From positions 77,550,593 through 77,614,592 of the forward strand of contig OW388289.1 in NCBI GenBank assembly GCA_936450465.1: a stretch of DNA of 64,000 nt, given 5' to 3'. The position numbers were made by a program, and so were the translations under genes. The notes beneath the pieces are model-generated. The model did not search any database and was not told where the DNA came from. It was given only the letters and a program-made list of their open reading frames with translations. Source of the DNA: Gibbula magus (lineage: Eukaryota; Mollusca; Gastropoda; Trochida; Trochidae). Below, in pieces: positions 12,207-23,690 of the stretch; positions within the stretch are counted from its first letter, which is position 1, and each line of letters opens with the position of its first letter.

Positions 12207-13502
12207 CGAGGGGCGTTCAATAAGTGTTGCAAGCGGGGCATTGGTGTTTACATAAACAGTGTCAGCTTATAGCAGGTGTTACTATAGTCAAAACATAACA
12301 TTGACACATGTCAAAACAATTTCTAGACATAACAATTATTTAGATATAATAGCTGCGCTGACCTAGGGGTCTCCATAATCATGGATTCTCTCAAACATGA
12401 ACAACGCGCTGTGATCAAGTTCCTTACTAAAGAGGGATGCAAAGCTACAGAAATACTTAATCGTATGTGTAATGTGATGGGTAAGGATGCTCCTAACTTT
12501 TCAACAGTTTGTCGCTGGTCTCTTCAGTTCAAGCGGGGCAGGGAGTCCTTAGACGATGACCCACAGTCAGGCAGGCAATCTGAAGTCACCCGACCGGAAG
12601 TTATTGCTGCTATCGAAAGACGAATTTTAGCTGACCGCCGTGTTAAAGTTTGTGAACTGTCTTTGGAATTTCAGATATCAGTTGGAAGTGTTGAAAAAAT
12701 AATTCATGACCATCTTGGTATGTCCAAGGTATCTGCAAGATGGGTACCCAGAAACCTCACAGCACAAGATCGCCAGAAAAGAACCGAAAGTTGCATGGAG
12801 CTCCTGGATCGGTTTAATGCGGATGAAGCCAGGTTTTTGTCTCGTCTGGTGACAGGTGACGAAACCTGGATCCACCACTGGGACCCGGAAACTAAACTGG
12901 AATCCAAGCAATGGAAGCACCCGAGTTCACCGCCTCCCCTGAAGTTTCGCACTCAACCATCAGCTGGCAAGGTTATGGCGACAATCTTTTGGGATGCAAA
13001 AGGCATATTATTAATTGATTACTTTCCAACCAAAACTACAATGAATTGTCAATATTATGCCAACCTAATGCAAGAATTGCGAAAGACAATTCGACAGAAA
13101 CGCCGTGGAATGTTGACACGTGGTGTTCTGGTTTTGCATGACAACGCTCCAGTCCACAAGTCAAGAGTTGCACAGGCCGCTATACGTGATTGTAGATTCG
13201 AACAGCTTAACCACCCACCCTACAGCCCAGACCTAGCCCCCAGTGACTACTTCCTGTTCAGAAACCTGGAATCCGCCCTACGTGGAAGGCACTTCCGGGA
13301 TGACGAAGACGTCAAAGCTGCCACAGAGGCGTGGTTAGGGGGGCAAACGGAAGACTTCTACAAAAGCGGCATCAAAAGTCTTAAAGAGAAATGGAATAAG
13401 TGTATTGAGGTGAAGGGTAACTATATTGAAAAATAAAAGTAAAAAATTGACTACGCGAGTTGGTTTTATATTGAAGTTGCAACACTTATTGAACGCCCCT
13501 CG
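12207..13502 (+). mobile_element. Complete mariner transposon (Tc1/mariner superfamily, DD34D)
   Basis: The element is 1,296 bp and bounded by perfect 26-bp terminal inverted repeats at 12207-12232 and 13477-13502; the outer bases read CGAGGGGCGTTCAATAAG. TA dinucleotides at 12205-12206 and 13503-13504 are the expected target-site duplication. One uninterrupted transposase frame fills the interior, with an AATAAA signal overlapping its stop. The flanks match copies B (near 41030) and C (near 60265), which read straight through without the element, so it inserted into copy A after the array formed. Perfect ends and an open frame point to a young insertion. Seen: ends, duplication, frame. Inferred: recency and possible activity. 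Confidence 0.97.
12381..13436 (+). CDS. Mariner-family transposase, 351 aa, apparently intact
   Basis: This is the cut-and-paste transposase of the surrounding mariner; it would bind the 26-bp inverted ends and insert at TA. An N-terminal helix-turn-helix region (about residues 5-65, with FSTVCRWSLQFKRGRESLDD) is followed by a second DNA-binding region (about 70-120). The linker motif WVPRNL is at 121-126, close to the WVPHEL motif of the family. Catalytic acidic residues are D160 (TGDETW), D254 (LHDNAPVH) and D289 (SPDLAPSDYFLF); exactly 34 residues separate the last two, the DD34D signature. A length of 351 aa is normal for mariner (about 345-350). The first ATG lies 174 bp inside the left end. 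No frameshift or internal stop is present. Whether it is active cannot be read from sequence. Confidence 0.97.
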   Translation: MDSLKHEQRAVIKFLTKEGCKATEILNRMCNVMGKDAPNFSTVCRWSLQFKRGRESLDDDPQSGRQSEVTRPEVIAAIERRILADRRVKVCELSLEFQISVGSVEKIIHDHLGMSKVSARWVPRNLTAQDRQKRTESCMELLDRFNADEARFLSRLVTGDETWIHHWDPETKLESKQWKHPSSPPPLKFRTQPSAGKVMATIFWDAKGILLIDYFPTKTTMNCQYYANLMQELRKTIRQKRRGMLTRGVLVLHDNAPVHKSRVAQAAIRDCRFEQLNHPPYSPDLAPSDYFLFRNLESALRGRHFRDDEDVKAATEAWLGGQTEDFYKSGIKSLKEKWNKCIEVKGNYIEK

Positions 13503-13629
13503 TAACGTAGATGTTTCATGTCTTATCCATGATTCCATCCATAACATTATTACGTTTCTAGTTCAATCACCAGCATATTTGTCCATTCGTTCTACTTTTT
13601 GGTATTGGGAAAGGATAGTTATTACATCA

Positions 13630-14640
13630 ATTTATCAGATTGCACAATGTTATATACGGCACGTTATATATATGGCGAATCAATGATTTGTAATTAAGTT
13701 CAAATTGTCAATAACACATTTAGTGTCAGAAAGTGGTGGTAGTGTAAGAGCACTCTTGATTATTATATTTACAGTAGCTTCCGTCAATTGAATATTTTCA
13801 AATTAATAAAATGTCACTATGGCTGTATAATATGGCAACGGACATTTTACGACATCATGATGCTCTCTGCGCACTATGGTATGGCCACATAGTGTAATTT
13901 CTTGGTTACTATTAATCCCCTGTATAACTTTAATTGTAACAGTTCTCTGTGACAACTTGACATATCAAATAAGTAGTAATGTCAATAAGCACATATCAAT
14001 AAATGTATAGTATCATAAATATATACATCCCTACATCCGAATTAACCTTTATTCTCAACATATACTACATGTTGGATTAGATCTGTTATGTCACATGTTA
14101 AAGTTTAAGCGTGCTGTAGCACTTTTTTTGTACATGTTTTGCTATTTCAAATTTGCTCTTTAATATTACAGTTTATAAAATATATTATCATTTTAAAGGG
14201 TTAAACATCTCATTACACCACCCAATACGCCGTATCCATACTAAAACGGTTATGGTGCGACTTATAAAGCGACAGTGGTGTGGAACTCCTCAGTGTGAGA
14301 GGTAGATTTGTAGGTCGAATGCGAACTTGAGAGTTCATTGCAGAGATGGTTGACCATTCCATCATCGTACCAAATTAATAACTCTACCCTGAGTGTTTAG
14401 GTTTCGCTACATCAATCAGATCAGTTGAACTACCATCGAGCGACCATTTTAATGTGAACATTTTAAAATGGCCGCTCAATGGAAAATGGACTCTCAAGGC
14501 GGAACCGAACCATGCAACCTCGTTATATAACTCGTTTTATTGATTTAGGAGTATTATTTAGCCATTGGTAACACGTATTTTTATTTTTGTGAGATATATT
14601 TATTTCAGTAAGAAAATTGTGCTACATCGCCTTTAATATT
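13630..14640. other. Copy-A-only segment without recognised gene
   Basis: Copies B and C pass from the mariner flank to the 14640 block with much shorter intervening sequence. Apart from the dispersed repeat at 14345-14480, nothing is recognised. Confidence 0.5.
14345..14480 (+). repeat. Dispersed repeat shared with 6895-7010
   Basis: See the partner at 6895-7010. Just downstream AATGTGAACATTTTAAAATGGCCGCTC provides a short inverted ATTTTAAAAT. It lies in the copy-A-only segment 13630-14640. Confidence 0.7.
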
Positions 14641-14764
14641 CCATTGAAGAGTCGAAATGACAACTCTCCGCATTTGGGGCTACCACGAAGATACCCAACC
14701 GAGTTTGATTATATTTTATCTCTAGATTACTAGTGGCTCAACTGAAAACTAATGACGAGACTGT

Positions 14765-15240
14765 TAATCTATAATAATGATAATAATAATTATGAGGATA
14801 CTTATATCGCGCTGAACTCCACAACACTAAGGGACATGCTCGAAGCGCTACACACATTATTACCCTGGTGTAAGGACCAACATCGTTCCTTTTTCATTCT
14901 CAACTACCTTTGGAGTATGCAACCTGGGCTGCCAATTAAGGCGCTCGAAGGTTATCTGTCACATTGCCTGCACCTCCAAACCAGGTACTCAATTGTACTG
15001 CTGAGTGAACAGAGGCACATTTCGAATAAAGTCCCTTGCCCAAGGTGACACCACGAGCCTCTCAACTCATGTCTCAGTGTGGGGCAGGGAATCACCCTTC
15101 AAACTCTCAGTTTCAATTCAGCAATGAGGCGGGTAACCCACCCATCCAGCGAGCCACGCCCGTTGTTGCTGAACTTAACTGATGGCGGTCGACTGAGCTA
15201 TGCACAGGACCACGTGCCGCCGCTATGATGGTTGTATGGC
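14765..15240 (-). mobile_element. SINE on minus strand sharing centre and tail with the 58.2-kb SINE
   Basis: Read on the minus strand, the head (about 15235-15120) is GC-rich and different from the 58.2-kb SINE. The centre again has ACCTTGGGCAAGGGACTT followed by TTCACTCAGC, GTACAATTGAGTACCTGG, then GTAGCGCTTCGAGCATG, and the element ends in an ATT/ATC tail at 14765-14795. Copies B (about 41255) and C (about 60800) lack it between matching flanks. The plus-strand 98-aa frame at 14752-15048 is an antisense shadow. Confidence 0.8.
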
Positions 15241-16276
15241 TGTATTTCCCAAATGTGAACAGCATACTAGCATTTCCACGGAGTGTTTATACCTAATATG
15301 ATTGATCGAAGCATGGACTAATTTAATGTAATATACATTTCAAAATCAACGATCTGAAATGGGAAACTGATTATTAATGTCTGAAAATCAAGGAACATGT
15401 TAAGATCACAGCTTAAGCTTATGGTATTTATTCATGACTGTCCAATCATTGCATTGGTACATACACAACGTTTTGTTCTCATTTGGATGAATACAAGTTG
15501 ACCGAGCCAACTGTAAAATGTTATGTTTTCAAGACATCTGTGGAATCTCAGTGTTGTCGACACTTTTCAAACGAAGGAGCAGCTATAGGATTTCAATGGG
15601 AAAGGCGAGAGAAACAATTGGAAGTCAATTACGTTCCCAGCTTTCTAGTCCTAAAATATCTTTTCGCCACTGTAGAGTTGATTGGCACAGAGATGTTCTG
15701 GTTTTCCAAACAGTCACTTACAAACTTATTCCTCTTAGGTTTTGTGCCGTATTCAGTTTAGTTTCTTGCTTTTCAAGTTGCCTTGGGAGGATTTACTTTT
15801 CATACGAAACACTTTCAATGAAGCGTTTAAACCACGACATCTCCATATATGTAGTTCAAAATCCTTTAATCTATTGTTCCTGTTTTTGATGCGAGGGTGA
15901 AGATTTAAAGTCCAAAACAAAGTGTATATTAGATCAACATATCACTCGAGAATAATAACATTTCAAACAGCCTTTTCAAGATTGTATATTATGCTTACAA
16001 CCCTTACACGACCACATCCCCGGGATGTCAATTGTAAATTCACAGAATGTGACCTATGAATATCAGCATATGTCACACATAAATATCTGCAAAAATCTGT
16101 TTTAAGATTTCTTTTGATGAATATGTAATTGTGGAGAGACTAAAGGTGTTAGAATTAAATTTCTCAAAAGTGTCAATGAAAAAGCCACAATATCAAAACA
16201 GTTGTAGCGAAAGACTGGTGTGTCTTTATTCCTATGTACCTATTGTTTTAATGGGTATTTTAGTTTGAGCAGTTTT

Positions 16277-16419
16277 TAAGATGAATACACTACTCTTACT
16301 CGGATGTACTAGAGATTGTAAACCATGGGTGTCGGAAACATACCCTTTGAACAGAACTAACTGAAGTAACAGAAGTAAGCTATGGATGACATGAACAGCG
16401 AGAGCCAAATCTGCATTTT
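16277..16419 (-). pseudogene. Copy A counterpart of the candidate signal-peptide exon
   Basis: Only four substitutions separate it from 42345-42487, with no gaps. Two of the four convert sense codons of the B frame into TAG (after FCYFS, and after MVYNL). A shifted frame is open in A (68 aa, MSYIKDKNADLALAVHVIHS and onward), but the B frame looks more like a secretion signal. The pseudogene call depends on B being genuine and is therefore weak. Confidence 0.25.
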
Positions 16420-16790
16420 TATCTTTAATGTAACTCAAAATGTATGTTCATGTTTTGCTTTCATTTATCATTCCCCGTACCAGTATAAGTCTGAATATAA
16501 AGACAATAATCTCCTGGTGAAATATTACTCACAATATTCAAGTTAAAGTCCATGAAATCATTGTCACAAAAATGTGAAATTGTGAATAATCTGTAAAGCA
16601 GTATGTAGAGTATGTAAAGCAATGGTCTTTGTTATTAAATTTGATAGTATTTGTTGACGTTCGGCGAATTACCTTAATATATAAGTATTTTGTTTATTCC
16701 TATTCACATTGTCAACATATTGATTGCTCACCAAATCAACAGAGTTTAAGGGCTAGTCTTTGCCCCTTTAATTCATTAAGAATACAATTA

Positions 16791-16870
16791 TGACACTCAC
16801 CTGCATCCCTGACTAATCTTATGATCTATTCTGAGCTGGTATCTATGCGAGAGTCAATTATATATTGTAC
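16791..16870 (-). promoter_or_regulatory. Conserved TATA-like box and GTGAGT donor (minus strand)
   Basis: On the minus strand, ACAATATATAATTGAC (about 16853-16868) is followed some 55 bases later by GGGATGCAG/GTGAGTGTCA, a close match to a splice donor. Copy C keeps both (AAG/GTGAGTGTCA at 62275-62285), and copy B keeps the TATA-like stretch and GTGAGTGTCA but has T before it. The arrangement fits a short untranslated first exon about 0.4 kb upstream of the candidate signal-peptide exon. Without transcripts this is inference. Confidence 0.3.
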
Positions 16871-17908
16871 AAAACATTTTCAAAATGATGTATATTTTAC
16901 GCAGTGTAACAAATGTGAACATTCATTCCAAAATAATACAATTTCTGTACACCTCAAACACACATATCTATCCCAAGGAAAACACATATCTTAACATCAG
17001 ACATCTCCCTTTCAAGCTGGCACATTAAAATCAAAATATATATCTTGAACTGGAGTCAACCTGATAACAGAACTGGAAGATCGTGTTGTAAAATATAGGA
17101 AGTTGTAACTCATATCACATGTCGTTGTACACGATGATATCAAGTGAGCAAGTTATGTATTTATTTTATGATATATTCATATCAAGCTGGACATGCTCAT
17201 TTCCTTTATCTTAGCTTTTGGTTTGATATTAAGACATATTAAGTTTTCTAAACAAAAATAAATTAATAATCACGAAGATCTAAACTCAGGACAGGTATCC
17301 TTTAGCAGATTTTTGCGGAATAAAGAATTGAAGCTTGTCGTGTTTCAGAAAATGAGGAAGAAAAGAATCGATTTTGGAATTAGGAATATGAAGTTATAGT
17401 AGATTTGAATTTTAGTATTAATATTATGTATCAACTATTATACACCTTTCATAAAATACATATTCAAATATAACTTAGAGTTCTTTGTTACATGTCTAGC
17501 TAATCTCTGAAGACTCATTTGAGCTTATAAATAGTAAATACCATGGTGAGATGACGTTATCACTTCAAATTAAGTCAGAGAAAATGCCTCAGGTGACAGC
17601 CGTCAATAATTGCTAATCGAGGTTACTACTGTAAGGTTGGCTTGCAACACGGAGAATTGTGGCAGTGGGAATATCACTTTGACCAGGAAATTGTAATCAA
17701 AATGTGTCTTTCTTCCTCTATCATTGTGATGTCTTCCTTCATAGTTTGCAGCATACGAAGTAAGCAATTGACTATCTTTGTAAAAGAACATTGGTTAACG
17801 AATTTAAAGTGGTTGACGGTTACAATAGGTGCATTTATAAAATACATTATAAAACATATACTAAGAAGAGGAAATACACATTATTTGCCAAATAAAACAG
17901 TATCCTCT

Positions 17909-18215
17909 AACACTAATTGTCCTTAGCAGAGGAGTGTAGTTGTTCGTAAATGACTCTGACCATACATATGTAAGTAGAAGAGTATGTTGGTATTGTTTAT
18001 GGGACAATAATATGTTTTAACAAAATGATGTCAGGGATTGCTAGCAAATTGATTTATCTATGTAGAAATTGACAATTAGTGTCAGTCAAGGATATTTCCT
18101 GAACTGTCATGACTGTGTTCTTCTAATGACAGACTACTTCATGGGCAACCATGTTGTTCTCACTGTGGTGGTCTCGATATGTTGTTCTCACGCAATCCAA
18201 ATATTACAATCGACA
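17909..18215 (+). repeat. Inverted duplication, left arm
   Basis: CACTAATTGTCCTTAGCAG through ACTACTTCATGGGCAACCA to about 18215 is homologous to the minus strand of 19030-19360, and to 63370-63690 in copy C. Similarity is moderate. This arm has lost about 24 bp, including a CAG/GATTTC segment, that the right arm and copy C retain. Confidence 0.7.
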
Positions 18216-19029
18216 CATATAAACTACGTTAATATTATATTTATTTCGTTGCTCAGTTCCCAGCGAAAAATTAATTTTTGCATCAGTAATAAATATCATT
18301 GTATCAATATGTCTTAGTTTCAGTTATTTTTTAAACTATCCAAAGAACAAATTAAATTTCCTCTTTTGACATTTGGATTTTTCTAAACTTATAATAGCAG
18401 AAAAATGGTTTGGTATCTTGTAACATTGTTATTTACAGTTGATGAAATAGAAAGAAAAACACGAGGAATCTGATTAAATGTGTTCTATTCTTATATACAA
18501 ACACAATATAAAGAACAGAAATGTAAATGGTAAATGTTAATGGTAAACATAGCATTATTATGTCAATTCCTTTATCATTCTGTGACATGTGATATTTAAT
18601 ATATAATGAAACCATATTTTTAAAAACAAATTAATTATTCCCTCACTCAGACTGGTAATGCATCTTGAGAATGTATTTAGTTTAAGGACGTATTTGTTTA
18701 GAACTTCTTGATCATTTCTTTCTTTACTTCTTAGACATTGGAACACACATTCAGATAAAAGTATATTCCAATAATTGCCCCTGAATTTACGTTTTATAAC
18801 ATGCATCTAGCCATTACGTGTCGACGTCCCGTTATTCTATTTACGAAAATGAGAGAGTCATTTTGTACTGCGAATTGTACATGCAAACAACACATTATAT
18901 GATCAATTAATCATAGTTTTATTCATTTAGTGTTCTAGCAACATCCTAAAATCATAAAAATACAAATATGACTTTTAAAATTGGAAATGAAGTAAGACAT
19001 ACGATGCATTGTGTGGACGAAATACAACG

Positions 19030-19360
19030 GTTCTTCATATTAGTAATGATTGCATTGCTGGAGAGCAACACAAGTAGCACAACTTCGTTGGCAATGAAGT
19101 AGTCTGTCACCTTATACATGTAATATGAAATCCTGAAAGAATACATGACAGTTTAAGAAATGACACTAAAGAAACATTGACTCACATTGACTATTCGACA
19201 CTTACTACATTAATATGTCATTTTGTAAACAATCCCTCTCATCATTTTGTCAAAACAAGTAATAATTGTCCAATGACGAATACCAACATACTCCTAGGGA
19301 ATGCTTCTTGTAAAACTCAATTATCATCAACTACACTCTTCCAGTAAGGGTTATTAGTGT
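19030..19360 (-). repeat. Inverted duplication, right arm
   Basis: On the minus strand this arm reads GAGTATGTTGGTATTCGTCA ... CTTTCAGGATTTCA ... TGACAGACTACTTCAT, parallel to 17960-18170 and to 63430-63610. It is separated from the left arm by about 0.8 kb. It keeps an acceptor-like CTTTCAG that copy C also has (CTTCCAG at 63566-63572). Confidence 0.7.
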
Positions 19361-19529
19361 ACAAGGATTTCATCAGACAAATAATGTGTAGTTTTTCGTC
19401 GTTTAATACTGTTTTATACACTCAGCTCGTGTAAACGTGAACCATTATAAAATCGTGAACTAATGTGTTACAGAAAGAAAAAGGATATTTTTCAGACAAT
19501 GAAGTTGTTTTGTTGTATGATAATTAGCC

Positions 19530-19606
19530 GATACACCTACACTTTTTCTGATGTACCTACACTTTTTCTGATATACCTACAACGTTTTACTATACCTACA
19601 CGTTTT
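19530..19606. repeat. Short tandem repeat, about 20-bp unit, four copies
   Basis: ATACACCTACACTTTTTCTG, ATGTACCTACACTTTTTCTG, ATATACCTACAACGTTTTAC and TATACCTACACGTTTTAA follow one another. The first two are nearly identical; later ones diverge. No function is apparent. Confidence 0.8.
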
Positions 19607-19724
19607 AACAACTGAGAAATCAATGGAGTAAAGTTTCTAAATTTCCAAATCAAAGTTATGATACTTTATAAAATGTCAGATTATATATGAACATATAAGA
19701 CACTTACAAATGTTTCATTTGAAA

Positions 19725-19793
19725 CCTTTGGTCGAACCTGTATCCAGTTGCTTTCTGGCCGAAAGAACTAACCATTACATCACGAGGCCAGTT
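19725..19793 (-). repeat. Degenerate tRNA-like sequence
   Basis: On the minus strand, GGCCTCGTGATGTAATGGTT resembles a tRNA 5' half with an A box, and ACAGGTTCGACC resembles a B box. The anticodon arm and acceptor pairing are poor. It is best read as a decayed tRNA-derived SINE head or tRNA pseudogene. No neighbouring tail could be defined. Confidence 0.4.
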
Positions 19794-20765
19794 GAAACTG
19801 TAGATTTTTTCATGACCAAATGAATAAGGTTCTTATAATGCGTGATATAATATCACAAATTTCTGTATTTCTTTTTATATAAGAAAATGTATTTATTTAT
19901 TTAAATTTGGGTTCAAAATGTCTGAACATACTGAAAGTTACTTCTGATCTCTCTAAACTTTGGCCGTGTTGACATTAGCCATACAGTTTTTGGTGTTAGC
20001 TGTACATTTCAGTGAGATACACGTGCGGGGAAAAGTGTAGGGTATCATTCGATACACTCGGAATAGTATGGGTATATCTCTCACATATATGTACAATCTG
20101 GTGCTGGAGAAGCCACTGGTTATGCTCGCAATCATGAACAGCAGGATACGTGAATGGAATCTGGGAATATGTTACCGCATTTTGATTAACGTTTCTTGCT
20201 CAAAGGAATAGCCCCACTTCCACAATCCTCGGTGTTGTAATCCAAACTTTAATTATTATCTTTGATTAGCGCTTATTGAAGGATGTAACCTCTGGCACTG
20301 TCTATGACTAATTTGAAAATATCTCAAAATAGTATCTACCATCTAAAGGTTGCTTCAGTGAACCTTTTCAGAGGCTAGATAGACATGTCAGAACGAATTA
20401 TTATGATGTACAAAGCTTAAGAGGAATTAAGATAGGTCTTTTATTAGAGGTAGATACGTGTGATGGAGGTATACATTGATGTGTGATGGATGCATGATAT
20501 ATGGTTACATGTATACATTACATTGAATTGAAATCTTCAGTATCTCTAATATTAAAAAAAATATTACATTTGGATATACATTGAAAGCAGCCTTTTAATC
20601 ACAACACGCAGTATCATATACAATATGTAGATAATTATGACGTACAAATCTTTTCATTTGTCTTTGCACCAGACATTTAGAAATATCACACCCGCATGCT
20701 CGTTAATTTCAGGATTGTTATGGTGGACACAAATCGCCTCGATTAAGTTCCTTACAGCCAATATA

Positions 20766-20907
20766 CAATTATAGACTGGTGATGAGGTCAATACCTGTTT
20801 TTATGGACCCGAGAAAACAATATTGACCAAGGACGAAGTCCGCGGTCAATATTGTTTTCTCGGGTCCATAAAAACAGGTATTGACCGAATTCACCAGTCC
20901 ATAATTG
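20766..20907. repeat. 142-bp fold-back palindrome with perfect 43-bp inner arms
   Basis: Inner arms at 20786-20828 and 20844-20886 are perfect reverse complements over 43 bp around a 15-base loop. Outer arms (CAATTATAGACTGGTGA and its near-complement ending at 20907) extend the hairpin. Such perfection implies recent formation or active repair of the arms. It lies next to the four-site TGACGTCA array. It is probably the end or core of a fold-back element. Confidence 0.9.
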
Positions 20908-20999
20908 TTTTATTATGTATTCAATAGAGAAACGAAAGAAAAAACAATGAAATACAGCCAAAATGCAATTTGGTTTGAACAGCTTGGCCTACGGTCACA

Positions 21000-21071
21000 T
21001 GACGTCATGATTACAATAGCATGACGTCATGCAACAATCGTTTGACGTCATGCAACAATCGTATGACGTCA
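21000..21071. promoter_or_regulatory. Four perfect CRE palindromes (TGACGTCA) at 21-22-bp spacing
   Basis: TGACGTCA occurs at 21000-21007, 21022-21029, 21043-21050 and 21064-21071. The intervening sequence (TGCAACAATCGT) partly repeats, so this is also a 21-bp tandem repeat. TGACGTCA is the CREB/ATF consensus. Two helical turns between sites would place bound dimers on one DNA face. Nearby are GGTCACGTGATGG (E-box CACGTG, about 21132) and a CCAAT box (about 21150). No gene downstream is recognised; function is inferred. Confidence 0.7.
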
Positions 21072-21169
21072 CTCAAGTCAATACGGCTTTTGGTCGGACT
21101 CGGGCTGGAGTCAATATGCTTTTCTGTCGACGGTCACGTGATGGCCTCTCGACCAATCAGATCGCTGGA

Positions 21170-23690
21170 AAAATATGCTCACATAATAATTGCTGATGTT
21201 GACTGTCAATATTTAAGACTCATACCAATTGATGATATGACTGGTATAACTTATCACAAGAATGTTCTGAAACGATTGATTCCACGTCAGTGTTACTCAC
21301 ATATGCTTTACGTTCCTTGATCCGAGTATTACAAAACCTGCTTGTCTCACCAACGTATGAGCTGAAACATGTGCATTTTAAGTGGTTTACACGCCCTGTT
21401 GGGTTTATGTCGCTGTTTCCTCTACAATTGGCTTTTAATAAGGTTTTTTTTACAACCAGAATTGTATTGGAAATACCTTAAAATGATAATGCATGTATTG
21501 GTCCTTGTTTATGATGACCTGAAGAACAATAAGATGAAGTATACATGTCTTTAAAGATCATTAAAAAGTTCGTAACTAACGTTTTATTATGGTTTTATTA
21601 ACTGCTGTTAGAACGTTTGTTAAGTTTGAAGAGTTTGTTCATCGCAAAAGTCCATTAGGAAGCGGATATTTCACTGGCGTGTAAATAAAACCATTGACGT
21701 ATGAACCCCAGCAGGAAATAAAACACTAATCTCAATTAGGTTTGAGGCCTACCTCTGACATAGACAGATTAATGGTGTTATTGTTGAGAATAAATAAATA
21801 TAAATAACTGGCACTATTTGAACTCCTTATGATGATATATTAACCATTATGCGTTAACAATAATGTATTTCCTACGTATTAAACAATAACATCTAGATAT
21901 AAAGTAACTGTTCAAAAATATATCGTCCATGAACAGCACAATGATAATCAATTTCTATTGGTATCTATCTACTTCCTTAAAGAAACTGTTAGCTAATTAA
22001 TCCACAAGAGAATATATGATATGATTCCACTTCGAAATGACAATCAGGTTGAACTAGTGTTGTTACTTTTAAATAAATGATTTGACGAGTTTATCAAACG
22101 GAATACAGCAAACTTTACACAATGAGAGAAAAAAGCAATCATCTTACGTAACTGAATTCCACCATGACTCGTTTGACAAGCGTTTGTGATGTGTTGTTGC
22201 TTGTAGAACTTACCTTTTGAGTTGATTAAACATAGTTTATGCAAATAAAAAAAGGATAAGGAACTAATTATCCAAGTCTTCCAAACACAAACCATTTGTG
22301 AACTTGCATATAAAGACCGATCATATGTCATTAACCCATCATCTAAGAGTGATAGTATTTCTTAGATAAACCTGTTCAATATGGTGTTAAACACTGACAT
22401 CGACTTGAACCAAAACTTAAAGTCAGTTCCTCGTGATTTGTTTCAGAAACTGTAATAACATAAATGCAATTATTGTTAAGGCGCTGCGACTAAGCACAAT
22501 GGCTGAGGACTGAGGATGGTAATTCAATGGAAAATAAATGAGTCTCATTTGCTAACCTTCTTATGGCAGAAAATCAAATACCATTTCTCAGCAACACCAA
22601 TTGACCCCTTGGACATTCGGAATCTACATATTCCCTTCAAGGATACAATTCTACATCATTTACAGGCACGTTCCGTTGCATTGAAAGGAAAGAAAACAAC
22701 TGTGTTTATGATATTGTGTTTTTTGGCCACTGATGTTTAACTACATCTATGTATTATACTAACCATATGTATTACTAAACACTGTGCCATGTTATCCAAT
22801 ACTTACTAGATCCATTTTTAGGAGTTAAAGTAAATTTCAATTATTGTTCAAGTTATTGTTGACAAACAAGATCGATGTTTGATGAACTTAAAACAGCAAT
22901 ATTTCTCATTAAGTTGCCTGATCATTGTAAAACCATTAAATCTCATAGTTTACAAATAAAACAACAGCTATGAATCTAAAAAGCAACTGTGTATGTTAGT
23001 GTTTCTAATACAAAATAAAAAAATACTGATTGGTAGGGAAAGCTTTCATATACAACATGACATATGAGAAATAGTTTTCATATCACGCTAAACAGATGTA
23101 AACTCGATAAATGTGATATCATTAGAGGGACTTTCCTACATTGCATTCTACGTGATTTATCAAGTAAAACAAGGTTTTTGCAACTACGAGCTTGTCAATA
23201 CAAAATCGCCATGGCAACCCACGTGAAACTGAAGCTTCTCGAACGTCTTTGTGCTGAGAGATCACTCATTTTTAAATTTTAAAGTTATCACCAAACTATT
23301 ACGCCCACACAGATATACATGTAGGTTTCTATATATGTTTTCCTTGATTATACGATTCAAGCAATAATACCTAGTCTAGAAATAGTTATTGTACTAACTA
23401 AAAAAAACTGAATGAAATGATAAATTGTTAAATGCTGAATACTAGTATATATCAATCCCCGTGAATACTCAAACCTTTCTCTTTCGTTTGTCTATTTACA
23501 GTTTGAGAGTTGACCACAATGCTTTGCGGTTGAGAATAACAGAATTTAAATAAATTCAGTCTTGGAAACACCTTTGATTTACTACTTGATGTGTTTGCAG
23601 TGTATACATTAACAGTTCGTGGAGCTTAGAAGGATTCAATGAGCTATGTTTTCGCATAATTGAGATTTTGATAATAGAATAGTTATTTTT
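21170..23690. other. Copy-A-only non-coding stretch
   Basis: No array counterpart is visible in copy B, which passes from the equivalent of 16900 to that of 23700 through different sequence. Frames at 22516-22740 and 23064-23282 are unrecognised. No RNA gene or mobile-element end could be supported. Confidence 0.4.

Noticed and set aside
12678..12952. Minus-strand frames inside the mariner
   Set aside because: Antisense shadows of the transposase gene.
14752..15048. 98-aa plus-strand frame
   Set aside because: Antisense to a SINE and lacks any domain.
15483..15889. 92- and 123-aa frames in a block conserved in three copies
   Set aside because: The frame is not kept: copy B has a TGA in the best-matching frame (near 41670) and upstream parts differ in phase.
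17642..17926. 94-aa frame partly matching 63133-63351 (TNLKW.TVT..AFIKY)
   Set aside because: Local frame sharing with copy C exists, but both ends diverge, no splice signals agree, and the residues suggest translated AT-rich DNA.
21021..21320. 99-aa frame beginning MTSCNNRLTSCNNRMTS
   Set aside because: The repeated peptide is the translated CRE tandem repeat, not a protein repeat.
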